From positions 6,324,001-6,388,000 of the forward strand of contig JAKULF010000004.1 of assembly GCA_022661535.1 (NCBI GenBank): a stretch of DNA of 64,000 nucleotides, in the 5' to 3' direction. The notes beneath the pieces are model-generated. The model did no database searches. It worked only from the letters and a program-made list of their open reading frames with translations, and had not been told where the DNA came from. The DNA is from Eutypa lata (taxonomy: Eukaryota; Ascomycota; Sordariomycetes; Xylariales; Diatrypaceae). The position numbers were made by a program, and so were the translations under genes. The number at the start of each line of letters is the position of its first letter. Within the stretch, counting starts at the first letter, position 1. Shown here piece by piece: positions 1 through 11,587 of the stretch.

Positions 1-905
1 ATGCTTATGTAATCACGACCTCCTATTATAGGGGTCTAAAAAAGTCATCTCGGGGAAAGCAATATCCTTTTTCCAGCTGCTTTATAAATTGATATATTTG
101 CGACGCTATTCTGACGATATTGCCGGTGTTACAATGTAACGTTGTTGAAGCTGTAATTAAATTTTCGAGGCTACCATCAAACCAGCGCTCCAGCCGCCGT
201 ACGTTTTAATGCTACTCCAAGCCCTGTCCGGCAAGCCAATATCACCCTTTCAATACCGTACACATGAGAGAATCGGAATACTTCTCATTGGAAGATGTCT
301 TCTCCGTCCTAGCAACCAGGTTGGAAAGCAACGGCACCACTGCCAACGGGTGTGAACTTTAACCTTTTTCATATTGCAGTTATTGCAACGTAACGCATTA
401 AGGCGGTAATTCGGTCAGCACCGTGAGCACCAAGTGTTATGCCACTCGTACTTATGAAACTTAATACGAAAACTTTTGATAAAATACCAAAAGAAAAGCC
501 AGAGTAAACCTTTAGCTAAACATAGCTTCATTACTATAGACGGACTGATCAACTAGCAACATTCGTGACCTCCACAATAGGAGAAAAAACGTCTGCCTAT
601 CTCAATAATGTGAGAACTGCAACTAGTAGAATATTAAACACCCTGTAATATTCACGAACCCCCGTATCTTATAACCTCCCAATGCCCGTAATTCATATCT
701 CTAGAATCCACAGATGGATACAACGCCTAAGAATGTGCCACATAATTTACTGCTGTCCCAACCGCGGCAGGTCCCCTTCCACCAAGCCCAACATAGCGCG
801 GGGTATGTGACCATCCAAACTCCAAACCTTTGGGTATCTACACCAGAAGAAGCAAAACCCAGAAAGACTTCCAGAGTCCTCCACATGTGCTCCAGGGTAA
901 TCCAA
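1..905. other. Left-edge non-coding stretch
   Basis: I see no convincing gene here. The small open frames overlapping 701-1001 lie antisense to, or beyond, the 3' end of the minus-strand gene at 906-1796 and show no recognisable protein features. Confidence 0.5.
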
Positions 906-1796
906 TCAAAACGTGTAGAGTTGATGCAACTCGTCAAACAGAAACCAGTCCTCGATGTCCTTGAAGTCCTTCGTTTTATACGGCACCACCAGAGAATCTA
1001 GACACGACTGGAGCTTAAGTGGCTTCCTGTTTCTGCGCCGTGCCGTTGTATCATCTAGGTTTTCCGTGTAAACTTCAGCTCGTGAGCGTCCAAGTGCTCT
1101 CTTACGAGTTACCTGTTCCGGTGGACATAACCAACGAAGTTCTGGCAAGGGAACATAGCCTTCCTGGCCTGACACAACATTGTTGTAGTCATGGACCTGT
1201 CGGGAGCCTAGACATTCAAAGCCTGGTGGAGGTCGAATGATCCTTGGCGACTTCTGGATATCATGTCTTTGCGCGGCTAGTTGCTGGGACAAAAGTGACG
1301 AGCCTGACATCTTCTTCGGCTGTTGCTTCTTGAACGATGTCTTGTCGAGGGTGTCTTGGTCGATGACTTCGTTTGTCCGTTCTTGCGCCAGAGTTGATTC
1401 CATGCTGGATTGGTCTGCTGCACTGGTGGGTTTGTTAGCAAGAAGAAATTTCAGTGAGTGGGTTGACAATACATACAGGTCGCGTTCAAGCCATTTCATT
1501 ACACCAGTATCTACGACGTGGCCCTCAATGCCACCATCAATAGCATATGAAGAGGTAGAGTAGTCCATATTGCGGGAATCAATTCCCTTGGCAAAGGACT
1601 CAGCGTCGAAGACAGAGACCGCTTCTGAGCCTTTGCCATTGGAAGGCAAAGTGGAGGTACTCTGAAGCATCTCACAGCCAGAATCCACTGTAGTGTGGTT
1701 CTTATTGACGTTGTCTGAGGTGTGGATAGACCCAGTTGAAGTAGATCCTCGATCGGATCGGATGACAACTTCATTAGAAAGCTTCTCCATCTTCAA
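906..1796 (-). CDS. Hypothetical protein, 296 aa, unrecognised
   Basis: This is a single uninterrupted minus-strand frame of 296 codons, or 294 if translation starts at the second Met at 1790. I do not recognise the family. The protein is hydrophilic and low in complexity, with Ser/Thr-rich stretches in the N-terminal third. It has an RPPPGFE motif about two thirds along, a basic segment (TRKRALGRSR, then ARRRNRKP) and an acidic/aromatic C-terminus (DWFLFDELHQLYTF). There is no signal peptide or membrane segment. These features suggest a disordered intracellular, possibly nuclear, protein, but that is inference. The region upstream of its start is a degenerate repeat that is pyrimidine-rich on the coding strand. 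Length and composition make a real gene likely, but a shortened or spurious frame cannot be excluded. Confidence 0.5.
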   Translation of the reverse strand: MKMEKLSNEVVIRSDRGSTSTGSIHTSDNVNKNHTTVDSGCEMLQSTSTLPSNGKGSEAVSVFDAESFAKGIDSRNMDYSTSSYAIDGGIEGHVVDTGVMKWLERDLYVLSTHSLKFLLANKPTSAADQSSMESTLAQERTNEVIDQDTLDKTSFKKQQPKKMSGSSLLSQQLAAQRHDIQKSPRIIRPPPGFECLGSRQVHDYNNVVSGQEGYVPLPELRWLCPPEQVTRKRALGRSRAEVYTENLDDTTARRRNRKPLKLQSCLDSLVVPYKTKDFKDIEDWFLFDELHQLYTF

Positions 1797-3390
1797 TTAC
1801 GAAGGTCTTAGGTAGAGACTGTAGTCGTGTCTGAAAGCAGCTACAGAAGCGTAGAAAGTGTAGAAGATGATAGATTCGTAGATGGAGTTAGGAAGAAGAA
1901 GTAATGTAGGCAATGCTTATATTGAAGGAATTAGGAAGACAAAAGCTTCGTAGATGATGTATTGAGGAAGAAAGTAGAGTATGCAATGCGTAGGCAATGA
2001 TTGTGCTGTAGATCAAGATGACAGACTCGTAGATGAGGTGGTCAGGAAGAAGTAGCGTAGGTAATGATTCTGTTGATGAATCAAGAAGACGGCAGCTTCG
2101 TAGATGATGTAATTAAGAAGAAAGTAGCATATGCAACGATTCTGTTGAAGGGATTAGGAAGTGAAGGAATCAGAAGTTGTTGAAATTGATGAAGAAGTGG
2201 GGAAGGGGAAGGGGTCGATCGCAGCACTGTTGATGAATCAGTATGCTAAAGCTAAGGAATTAAGGTTGAAGGAAAGGGCTGCTAAGTCGGTTTGATGAAT
2301 AAAGCTGAGAAGTCTGCGTTAGAAATCAGTGCTGTCGAAGTCGAACTGATCTGGCATTTGGATGTAGAATGATGGGATCACAAAATAGACTAGTAGTTAT
2401 ACCTATTCGGGCCACACCTCTGTGTTATATTAATTGCCTATCATCGATTCCCCTTACTACTATAGCTCTAGTATACTTAAATCATCTTTTGTAGACAAAA
2501 TTTGCTCTGATCCTCGTGCACTTTTCGTAGATCTTGGTAATAATATCTAGACATCATTCAGGAATCAAGTTGAGTCGAGGCAATACATAGATATCACTAT
2601 CCAACATTCAAGGCGTAATAATACAACTCTACCAAGAAATATCAAATATTAAACTCGCTATAAAACAGTCCTCCGAGACTATTGCTGTCATAGGGTTTAC
2701 TTGTTACCAACACGCATATACCTAATCAAGAAGTAACCCAAGTGAGGTTATATTATTACGATAATACCGGGAATTAATTATTCCCTTCAATGTGTAACTA
2801 GTGCTACGCATGCAAGCGCCCCTTCAATGTGATAAAAACGTTTGGATCAAATCAGAGGGTGATAGTATGACATCGTGTCTTCAACAAATTTATATTATAT
2901 ATATGTACTTAAAGGTATGCTGTTGAATCAGTTATCACTATATCCAGTTATAACAAGAATGCTAATCGTTGTATCCAGTCATATCTAAAAGACTAACCAA
3001 CAAAACCGTAAAGAGACTGCTTGGATCAGAGATAGATACATGAAATATGTTCCAAAAGGGGTAAAGCTTCCCCTATCCGTGGCATGGCGAGATGGCATCA
3101 GTAGCGACAATTCTGTTTAGAAGTTGGTCAAAGCTTACACTAGCACTAAATTATAGTCAAATTGACCCAATCACATCCTTCCCAGTAAAGTCCGATTGCC
3201 ATTTTGGTACGCTTCAGCGCATTGGCCCTCATAGGGAATTGTTGCTAGTGATTGTCATCTCGCTGTTCGTCGGATCGAATAACCCACACGTGACACGTAT
3301 ACTAGTTCATACAGTGTGAAAGTAATATCATATAGGAAAAACCTAACTATCTGAACTGTTAAACAACTAGCGATTACACCGAATGTGTTT
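1797..3390. other. Intergenic region, repeat-bearing then AT-rich
   Basis: The first 550 bases are strongly purine-rich on the plus strand and include the tandem repeat listed separately. From about 2350 to 3390 the sequence is AT-rich and carries only short open frames. No RNA gene or coding exon was recognised. Confidence 0.5.
1860..2165. repeat. Degenerate tandem repeat, about 71-79-bp unit, four copies
   Basis: The word TCGTAGATG recurs at about 1876, 1948, 2027 and 2098, giving spacings of 72, 79 and 71 bp. Each copy also contains variants of GGAAGAA, AGTAG, GTAGGCAATG and a TTGAAGGAATTAGGAAG-like block in the same order. The plus strand is consistently purine-rich. The array lies immediately upstream of the start codon of the minus-strand gene at 906-1796, so it would sit in its promoter or 5' UTR. 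The copies have diverged considerably, so this is an old array. Confidence 0.7.
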
Positions 3391-4518
3391 CTAAGCCCCA
3401 GTAAGGTGCAGCTCAGCCATGACACCGAGATGGTCTGTAATCCACGGCTTCTGACATCCAACCCTAATCAACTCAGCCTTCTGGCTCTCATCAGCCAATT
3501 CAACATCCCTCCCGAATATCTCGAAGCATCGTAACCCAAAGCAGTCACCATGGAACATGATCTTGTCCAACCTTGAGGGGCCATCCGCCATCATCACGGG
3601 AGGTGACTGTAGACCCCATGTGAATCCCGCTTCGGAGTCCTCCTGACCCCCGATCTCGAGAAAGGCATCCTTGAGGTTGTGTTCCGTATGCAGGGTTTTG
3701 TCATACGGCTGTAGGGAGTTAAAATCCCCTGCGACGATGCCCCCGTTCACACCGTCCTCGTGGATGTACTTAGAAATTATCCCCATCTGTGCCGGCCTCA
3801 ATGGCGTTTCCCAGTCAAATGACTCCAGGTGCACGTTGCAGAGCCTGATAGTGCTGGCGCTTCGAGCTCCCGCAGGGCCCATAGAGACGTCAACGAAGTG
3901 GGCATCGCGGTCTACGAAAGTCTGCGCGAAGTGTACGCGGAAGCATGACGTGATCGGGAGTCGTCGATCGATCAGTATGGTAGTGCCGAAGTGTCCCGAG
4001 GTCCAGTTCGAAGAGTCGATGTCGGTTACGCTGAAATTGTTCCTGATCCACTCGCTTTTGGTAATAGCTTCGAAGTGAGGAATTGTACATTCTTGGATAA
4101 AGATTGCGATAGCCGTCGTAGATGGTAATTCCTTAGTCAGGACTTCTATATGGTCGATAGCGGCGCTCGTCCGAGCCTCGGGGAATGGAAGCATCATGTC
4201 AATGTTCCAGCTATATAATGCCAACCCTTTAACAGGGCCGCTAGGAACCTCATTTGATTGCTGATCCTGACTGCCTTCGGCGCTTGATTGTGCGGGTTCT
4301 CTTGGTTGCCAGACTTGCTCGGTTATGTCAAACACGAAGTATGGCTGATTGTACGGTTCATCCAGTTTCCAAGGTACAGTCAGTTTTCTTTTAGTTTCGG
4401 TTTCTTGAACAGCCTTCAAAAGAAGAGGCCCGAATGCAGACGAAGCTATCTCGGGTGGAATCCCTAGCTGTTTCCTTGCTTCAATATCGCTTGCTGCTTT
4501 GTCAGCTAGGCTCGTCAT
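3391..4518 (-). CDS. Endonuclease/exonuclease/phosphatase (TDP2-like) protein
   Basis: This is a single-exon protein of 375 aa. After an N-terminal extension of about 100 residues with a charged linker, the EEP fold begins at LYSWNID (the strand-1 Asn motif). It continues with FIQEC (metal-binding Glu), GTTILIDRRLPI, RLCNVHLES (the NxHL motif), GIVAGDFNS (the GDFN catalytic motif), PSRLDKIMF and a terminal WITDHLGVMAEL (the catalytic Asp-His dyad). All the classical motifs are present and in order, so the enzyme should be active on phosphodiester bonds. The arrangement resembles tyrosyl-DNA phosphodiesterase 2-like fungal proteins, which remove topoisomerase-2 adducts, but other EEP members (Ccr4-like, sphingomyelinase-like) share these motifs. 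Substrate assignment is therefore inference. No signal peptide is seen. Confidence 0.85.
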   Translation of the reverse strand: MTSLADKAASDIEARKQLGIPPEIASSAFGPLLLKAVQETETKRKLTVPWKLDEPYNQPYFVFDITEQVWQPREPAQSSAEGSQDQQSNEVPSGPVKGLALYSWNIDMMLPFPEARTSAAIDHIEVLTKELPSTTAIAIFIQECTIPHFEAITKSEWIRNNFSVTDIDSSNWTSGHFGTTILIDRRLPITSCFRVHFAQTFVDRDAHFVDVSMGPAGARSASTIRLCNVHLESFDWETPLRPAQMGIISKYIHEDGVNGGIVAGDFNSLQPYDKTLHTEHNLKDAFLEIGGQEDSEAGFTWGLQSPPVMMADGPSRLDKIMFHGDCFGLRCFEIFGRDVELADESQKAELIRVGCQKPWITDHLGVMAELHLTGA

Positions 4519-5095
4519 GATTAATATGATGTGCGTGCTTGAAATGAAGCAGGCAATACACTGTGAAGCTGTGAATTGCTAATGGACAGATGGCATTGGA
4601 TGCTGCCTAGTCTCCAATTTTCTTTTTAAACGTGCGATTCTGCAATGCTTAGTAATTGATCAAAATCCTTTCAATGGAGCTGTATCGGGGTGTATTGGCA
4701 TTACTTATTCTCGCCTACACTACGTCGGAGAGATTTTTCGGAAGATATTTACGATTCGGAAGGTTTTGAGTCGGAGACGAAGGGCCACCAATAGCTCATT
4801 ATGTTTCTTGTGTAGTGTAGACGATAGTGCCCTAGATGGGAAACGATACGGACGGGCATTAATGCTGAATATTCGTGTCATGTTTTTGAAGCTTAGACCT
4901 CGGAAGTTTTCTTTTAGATACATTAGTATCTAGATGTTACCCAAGTCTGGTGATTTTAGGAGACTTGAAAGTCGCATCACACCAGTACCACGCGCACTGC
5001 CTACGCAGGTATATTTAGGTTGCACTGAGCCTAAGAACTGTATCGACACATTAAGTGGTCAATTACATTTGGCTTAAAAACCACAAGTGATTATT
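4519..5095. other. Intergenic, no gene seen
   Basis: This holds the promoter side of the EEP gene. One 67-codon minus-strand frame (4720-4923) has no recognisable features. Base composition becomes steadily more AT-rich towards the block that starts near 5096. Confidence 0.5.
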
Positions 5096-8000
5096 GTTTA
5101 TACCTTAGTTTTTTAATATTTTACACTTTATTTTTTTATAATACTTAATTATTAAATTATAATTTAATTATCGAATTATATTATTTAATTTATAAATATT
5201 AATAAAATTTATCGCGCTTTTATATTATATTTATATATTATTATAATATTATTTTTATTATTTACTTTTTAATTTTAAAATACTTTAAATAATTTTTAAA
5301 CGTATTAAAGTTTTTTTAAATTTTAAATCGTTTAATTTAATTAATACTTATTAAATAATATCGTATTTTTTATAAAAACGCGATTATAATTTCGAATTTA
5401 TTTAATCGTTATTACGATTTATAATAAAAAGTTAAAAATTTTAAATTAATTTTAAATACTTTTACTTTAAATAACGGCTTTAATATTATACGTATTTATA
5501 ATATTAATTATCGAAATAATAAAAAAGAAATTATTTATTTATATTAATTTAATTTATAATTAATATTTTTAAAAGATTTTAAAGCTTATAAATTATATAA
5601 AATAAATATAAAAAAAAAAAATACTTTTAAAAAAAGTAAATTAATACGTATATAAAAAACGAATTAAATGTAATATTTTAAAATATATATAAATAATAAT
5701 TAATAATGTTTTTAATATAATTACGATTTAATATAACGTTATAAAATTTATTTAAAATATTAATATATTAATTTTAAAAGTTATTATATAATTAAAGCTT
5801 TTATTATAAATAATATATTATAACTTTATAAACTTTATTAATAAATTAAAAAGATTATTAATAATTAAAAAAAATCGTTTTTTAAAAATATTAATAATAT
5901 TCGTTTTAAAGTAAAAAAAAAGCTTCGTAAAAGCTTTATCGTTATTTAATTTTTTATTAAACGCTTTAAAAATAAAGTTTATTATTATAAAATTCGATAA
6001 AAAAATAATAATTTTAATATAAATTATTTTATTATTATCTTTTAAATTATACTTTATTATATAAAAATATAATAACGATATTATTAAATATTTAATATTA
6101 ATAATATTTATAAAACGAATAAATTTAATATATTTTTTTTAATTATATAAATTAAATCGTTATTAAGTTAATTTTTAATTACGCTTTCGTTTTAATTTTT
6201 AATAAAACTTTTAATTTTTATAAATAAATATTAAATTATTTAAAGCGATTATAAAAAAAATTAAAATATTATTACTTATAATAATTATTATTAATTTTAA
6301 TAAAAAAATATAATAAGTTATAAATAAAACTTTTTCGATTATCGTATTATAAATTTATATTTTTTATATTAATAAAAACGTTATAATTTATATTAATTAA
6401 AAGTAAATTATTAACTTTAATAACTTTAACGAAGATTTTATAAGCAAAATTAACGTTAATAATTATAATTTTAATTATAAAGAAATTACTTTTTTATAAT
6501 ATTTAAATTCGTACGTTAATATATAAAGTTTTTAAAACGAAGTTTTTAATTTAAATCGAATTAAATATTATAAAAATATTCTTTTTAAATTTTAATAAAA
6601 GTTATTATATTATAATAATAAAAATACTTTTAACGTTATTTAAAATATAATTAAAATAAAATTTAAAAATAAATAATTATACGTTATTAATTATTTATAT
6701 AATACGTAAATAAAACATTATAAATAATAAACTTATTATTTTATTAATAAAAACTTAAATTTTAATATTTAAATTATATTTTTAATTAAAACGAATTATA
6801 AAGTTTTAAAAAGTTACGTATAAAATAATAAAGTAAATCTTTTAAAGTTTTAAATTAATTTTAAAAAATTATTTAATTATTAAAAAAAAATTATAAAATT
6901 TAAATTTTTAATAAACGCATTAAAATAAAAATAAATTAAATTAAAAAAAATAACTTAATAAAGTTTTTATATAAGTTTTTATTAAATGTTTAAAATAATT
7001 AAATAACTTTTATAAATTTATTTTTTTTATAATATTAATAAAGTTTAATATTAAATTTATTAATTTTAAAAAATATTATTATAACTTTAATAAATTAACG
7101 ATACGTTTAAAGTTAATTTATAAATATAAAATTTATAAAAAAATTAAAATTATAAAAAATTATTTAAAAATTAAAAAGTTTTATTTAAAATATATATATA
7201 AATTTTAATACTTTAAAAAAAACTTAATTATAAATTATTTATATTTTTTAATAAATAATTTTCGTTTAATTAAAATTAAAAATTAACTTATAAACGTTAT
7301 CGTTATAATTAATAAAGTTATTTATTATAAATAATAAAAGTAAAAGTTATAATTTATTAAAAGCCGTATTTAAAAACGTAATAATAAAATAATATTTTTA
7401 TAACGTTATAATAAATTTTATTAAAAAAAAGTTAAAAAATTACGAAAGTTTTAATTTAAACGAAAACGCTTTAATATAATAATAATATTAAGTTTATAAT
7501 TATAAATAATAACGAAAGTTATTACGATAAAAGTTATTATAACGTTTATATTATTATTTATTTCGAATTATATTATTACGACGTTTATAAAGCGCTTTAT
7601 AATTTTTTTACTTTAATTTTAAAAGCGTTTTAATTTATTAATTTTAATAAAAAATAAGCGCTTTAATTAAATTATTATATTTAAAATAATATAATTAATA
7701 TTATATTTTATTTATTTTATTAAAATTATTATAAAAAGCGTTATTTTTATAATAAAATTTAATAAATTTAAATAATAACTTTAATATAAAAAAATAATAA
7801 CGTTTTTTTATTATTAAAAATTAAATAATTAAATTAATTAATATTTATAAATTATAATATTTTATATACGAATTAATTACTTTTATTAAAACGAAAATAA
7901 ATTTATTATTTATATTATAAATAAATACGTAATTATTATATTATTTAATAATTATTTTTTATTTATATTTTAATTTTTAAATAAATATTATTAAATATAT

Positions 8001-8815
8001 TATAATTATAATAAATAAATTATTAATTTTTAATATATTAATAAATTATTTAAATAATATTTATTAATTTCTAAAATTATTTTAAAATATTTTATAAAAA
8101 TAAATAATTTTTTTAATTTAAATATTTTTATTTATATATAATTTTACGAAAATAAATTATAAAATTAATTTAATAACGAATTATTAAATGCATTTTAATA
8201 ATTAATATATAATAATTAAAAATATTATATTTTATAACGTAATTATTAAATTATTTTTAAAAATAATAAAAATAATAAAAAATATAAAGTTATTTTAACG
8301 AAACGTTATTAAATATTATAAAAAAGTAAAATATAAAATTTTAAAATAATTAAATTATAAATAATATTATTTAAAATAAATATAATTAATAAAAATTAAT
8401 TATTTATTATAATTTTAATATTTTATAAATAATTTTATATTATTTTTATAAACTTTTTTAAAAAAAAACGAAATATTTAAAAGTTTTATATAAATTATAA
8501 CTTTATATATAAATTATAATTTTTTTTAATTATTTATTTAATTTTAAAAATTTAAAAACGTTTTCGAAATTTATTACGATAATACTTTTTTAATATATAA
8601 TAATATAAATAAAGTATATATGTTTATATATTAATTAAAAATAAAAAAAGTTTATTTTTTTATAATATATAACTTTTATAAACATTATTATTTATTTTCG
8701 TATATACTTTTTATATACTTTATTATAATACTTATTACTTAAACATTATACCATAATGTTATAATTATTAGCATTATTATTTAATATTCGTTTAATAATA
8801 TAACGTGCATAAAAA
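5096..8815. mobile_element. Extremely AT-rich RIP-degraded repeat, probably a dead transposon
   Basis: For about 3.7 kb the sequence is almost only A and T. The remaining cytosines sit mainly in CpG or CpT, for example the frequent ACGAA, TCGTT and ACTTT words. CpA and its complement TpG are almost absent, and TpA is everywhere. This is the pattern left by RIP, the ascomycete process that mutates C to T, preferentially in CpA, in duplicated DNA. RIP needs duplication, so the block was probably a transposon copy. All frames are full of stops and no ancestral domain can be read. The edges are sharp: normal composition resumes near 5090 and 8820. Size would fit a retroelement fragment or a large DNA transposon. 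Confidence 0.85.
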
Positions 8816-9516
8816 CTAATTCTTTGGAATTTCATGATTAACTTGGTACATTACGGGGAGATTGTCTTTTACAACACCTAGAGCTTTAAATGTACCGTAA
8901 GATATGCACATGTACAAGACCTTATAATTAAAAATGAATGAGAGGAAACTGTTGCCAAGTGATGACCGCAGAATCCACATGATGTGTGTATTAGAATTAC
9001 AAAGTACACTGCAAGTGATTGTTGAAGCCACCTACGTGGCTCCAAGGAGACGGGAAAAGTAGAACCTACTCAAGAGATTATCGTTTGACTTCCCCTTTTT
9101 AGCGTTTATAGCCAACAGGGCTGAATTTAACATATCTTGGCACTTATAACCGATTAGGAAATCTTTTGTACTATGTTTTAATATACGAGGCATGGCATAA
9201 GACTTGTAATAAGAAATTTGAGCCAATAGCCTAGCATCTAAACTGCTAGAGTAAAGTATTTTAGTTTACTCTAGATTTCTGTTTCCTGGACATATTATAA
9301 AACCCTGCTCATACCCAGGAATTGAACTTCAAATTCTATATACCATGATCACCATTATATCTCCTTGAGCATATGTGATCAAAGTATAAGTTTAAGAACT
9401 TCACAGTACCCCCTAAAACTTTATCTGAGAGAAGCCATTCAAGAACAAATCCAATCATCGATATCATAATATATTCAAGACTATATTGCAGTTTCTAAAG
9501 TAGAAACACACCAGCA
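8816..9516. other. Intergenic and GH43 promoter region
   Basis: Two small minus-strand frames (8816-9031 and 9032-9226) show no protein features and are probably spurious. A TATA-like TATTATAAAA occurs near 9293, about 220 bases upstream of the GH43 start codon. Confidence 0.45.
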
Positions 9517-10515
9517 ATGCCTCGCCTCTCGCTACTTCCGGTCTTTATTGCCAGCTTGCTTACCATTAGTCAAGCAGCAAGAATTCCCCTGAGCAAAAGG
9601 GATAGCCCCGTATTGAGCGGCTATACGGCAGATCCCCACATGGCTATCTTCGACAAAACATACTACATATACCCTACTGACGCCGACGGTGACGGGAAAG
9701 AATATCATGTGTGGAAGTCAGATAACTTGGTCAACTGGACACGAAAAGAAGAGCCAATCCTCAAGATGAACCAACAAGACGGTGAGGGGAATGTACCATG
9801 GGCTGATGGCGCAGCCTGGGCACCTGCCGCTATCGAACGCGATGGGAAGTACTATCTCTACCACAGCGGGACGAATCCTTCCCACGACGGTGCCAAGAAT
9901 ATTGGCGTCGCGGTGGCTGACTCGCCCGAAGGTCCCTTCACTGGTCAATCAGAACCTATGATCTTCAATACCGAGGATGTCACAACCAATGATGCCATTG
10001 ACCCTATGGCGTTCTTCGATCCTGTTTCGAAGAAGTACTACTTATATTGGGGCAATGGCGGATGCTTACACGCCGACCTGGACGACGATATGGTGTCGAT
10101 CAACAAGGGAACTATTGGTGCCTTTCCTGCCCTTACCGGCTACTCTGAGGCACCGTTCGTGGTCTACCGCGATGGTATTTACCACATGACATATAGCATT
10201 GCGCTTACATGGGAGGAGGATTATAGGGTCGGATATGCCACCAGCACGTCACCGATAGGTCCATGGGAATACCGCGGCGTAATATTAGAGAAACGCTTGG
10301 ATAAGGATATAAAGGGGACTGGACACCAAGCTATGGTCAATATTCCGGGAACTGATGACTGGTACATTGCGTATCACCGGTTTGCTATCCCAGACGGCGA
10401 CGGTACTAGGCACCGGGAGACATGTATCGATCGTGTCACTTTTGACCCAGACACTGGTTTGATTCAGAAGATCGAGCCAACAATTTCGGGAGTTGGGGAG
10501 CAAATCATTGAATAA
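9517..10515 (+). CDS. Secreted glycoside hydrolase family 43 (arabinanase/xylosidase-like)
   Basis: This is an intronless 332-aa protein. Residues 1-20 form a signal peptide (hydrophobic LLPVFIASLLTIS core, cleavage after an SQA-type site). A dibasic KR at 27-28 would suit Kex2 maturation. The mature protein has the GH43 five-bladed propeller triad: Asp39 in TADPHM (general base), Asp162 in AIDPM (pKa modulator) and Glu211 in YSEAPF (general acid). These residues are all in place, so an active extracellular enzyme releasing arabinose or xylose from plant cell-wall polysaccharide is likely. The DPHM and AAWAPA motifs resemble the exo-arabinanase/arabinofuranosidase side of the family, but the exact subfamily cannot be fixed by eye. 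The length is typical for a single-domain GH43 without a carbohydrate-binding module. Confidence 0.9.
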   Translation: MPRLSLLPVFIASLLTISQAARIPLSKRDSPVLSGYTADPHMAIFDKTYYIYPTDADGDGKEYHVWKSDNLVNWTRKEEPILKMNQQDGEGNVPWADGAAWAPAAIERDGKYYLYHSGTNPSHDGAKNIGVAVADSPEGPFTGQSEPMIFNTEDVTTNDAIDPMAFFDPVSKKYYLYWGNGGCLHADLDDDMVSINKGTIGAFPALTGYSEAPFVVYRDGIYHMTYSIALTWEEDYRVGYATSTSPIGPWEYRGVILEKRLDKDIKGTGHQAMVNIPGTDDWYIAYHRFAIPDGDGTRHRETCIDRVTFDPDTGLIQKIEPTISGVGEQIIE

Positions 10516-10810
10516 TTATGGGACAGATAAACTCTCTATCAACGGAGGAAGACTTTACTTCTTGTATATTTACTTTGTTAGATATACTAACATCAACCAC
10601 TGCCATGAAATAACCAATCATGCCAAAGAAACGAAATAGCAGTGGTAGTCAGCCACATGATCACATCACCCCCCCTGAATTTGATGTTTAGTAGCTTCGT
10701 GTAGCATCTCCTCGATGACCACTTGGTCTCATACTTAGTGATTGCCCCTTGTGCATCCGGACTCCTTCAATAGAAGGTATTAGCTCACATCTCACCTCTG
10801 TTTAATTTAC

Positions 10811-11587
10811 CTATGGCCATTTTCTGAGTTCTTGAAGGAGCCGACGGACGTGGCGGGTTATCTGTGCTCTCGGTACAGGGCGGCCTATCGAGGTACCGAG
10901 TTCAGTAGCGTTAGTTACTAGCTGTCGAGAGGCATTTACTAACTCGAAGGCGGATTTCACCACGTCCAAGATGCGAAAGCACTCCTCGAAGCTGGCAGAG
11001 TCATATCGCTTCGACGCTAGGATATCATGTTTGAGAATTTCTAATTTCGCCCTCAGCAACTCCGTTCTTTCGATGGCCGTACCCATCGCCGTCCACAATT
11101 CATGGTTAGTCAATGGAATGATGCCGGTCACTTGATCACGGATGATGCCTAGTGACTGAGAAACGGCGCGTACTGATGCTAGATGCTCATCTATCTGGTG
11201 ATATATGTCTGCATATACAAGCTCGGTGGGAAGCTCTGCTTGAGTTGGTTTCTTGGCGAACAAGTTGTTCCGCTGTTTCTTGAAATTCTCGACCTGCTCG
11301 CGGAATGCGGCTCTTCCCTCGAATAGGTTGTCGAACACAATATCGGGCACGGGCCAATCAAATCCTGCTTGTCCGTCATATGCTCGCCTTGTTGTTCTGT
11401 TGGAAAGAATATCATATGCTTCTGTGATCCTAACATACCTTTCATGTGCCTCCGGAGTATTTCCTGCTTTGTCCGGGTGTTCTTCCAAAGACACCCTGCG
11501 AAAAGCACCTCTTATTGCAGCGATATCGGCATCTCTTTCGACGCCAAGTAGCGCGTAAAAGTCGTTTGGGTACTCGGCTTCAGCCAT
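10811..11587 (-). CDS. J-domain (DnaJ-like) co-chaperone
   Basis: This is a single-exon protein of about 258 aa, counted from the Met at 11587. An in-frame Met at 11647 would add 20 poorly conserved residues. Residues 7-75 form a J domain: FYALLGVERDA, the AIRGAFRRVSLE helix, the HPD signature at 37-39, and AYDILSN...RRAYDG. HPD stimulates Hsp70 ATPase activity. The remaining 180 residues are helical and charged, without a Gly/Phe region or zinc fingers, so this is a class C (type III) J protein. No membrane segment or targeting signal is obvious, and the partner Hsp70 and client cannot be read from the sequence. It converges on the GH43 gene with about 300 bp between the stop codons. Confidence 0.85.
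   Translation of the reverse strand: MAEAEYPNDFYALLGVERDADIAAIRGAFRRVSLEEHPDKAGNTPEAHERYVRITEAYDILSNRTTRRAYDGQAGFDWPVPDIVFDNLFEGRAAFREQVENFKKQRNNLFAKKPTQAELPTELVYADIYHQIDEHLASVRAVSQSLGIIRDQVTGIIPLTNHELWTAMGTAIERTELLRAKLEILKHDILASKRYDSASFEECFRILDVVKSAFELVNASRQLVTNATELGTSIGRPVPRAQITRHVRRLLQELRKWP

Noticed and set aside
1237..1563. 108-codon plus-strand frame opposite the 296-aa gene
   Set aside because: Antisense shadow of the minus-strand gene.
5096..8815. Possibility that the AT block is a centromere, mitochondrial insert or an AT-rich gene
   Set aside because: The dinucleotide bias (CpA loss with CpG retained) is specific for RIP, no mitochondrial frame is readable, and the block is only 3.7 kb.
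8816..9226. Two small minus-strand frames after the AT-rich block
   Set aside because: Short, no homology-like motif, no splice partners, near a compositional edge.
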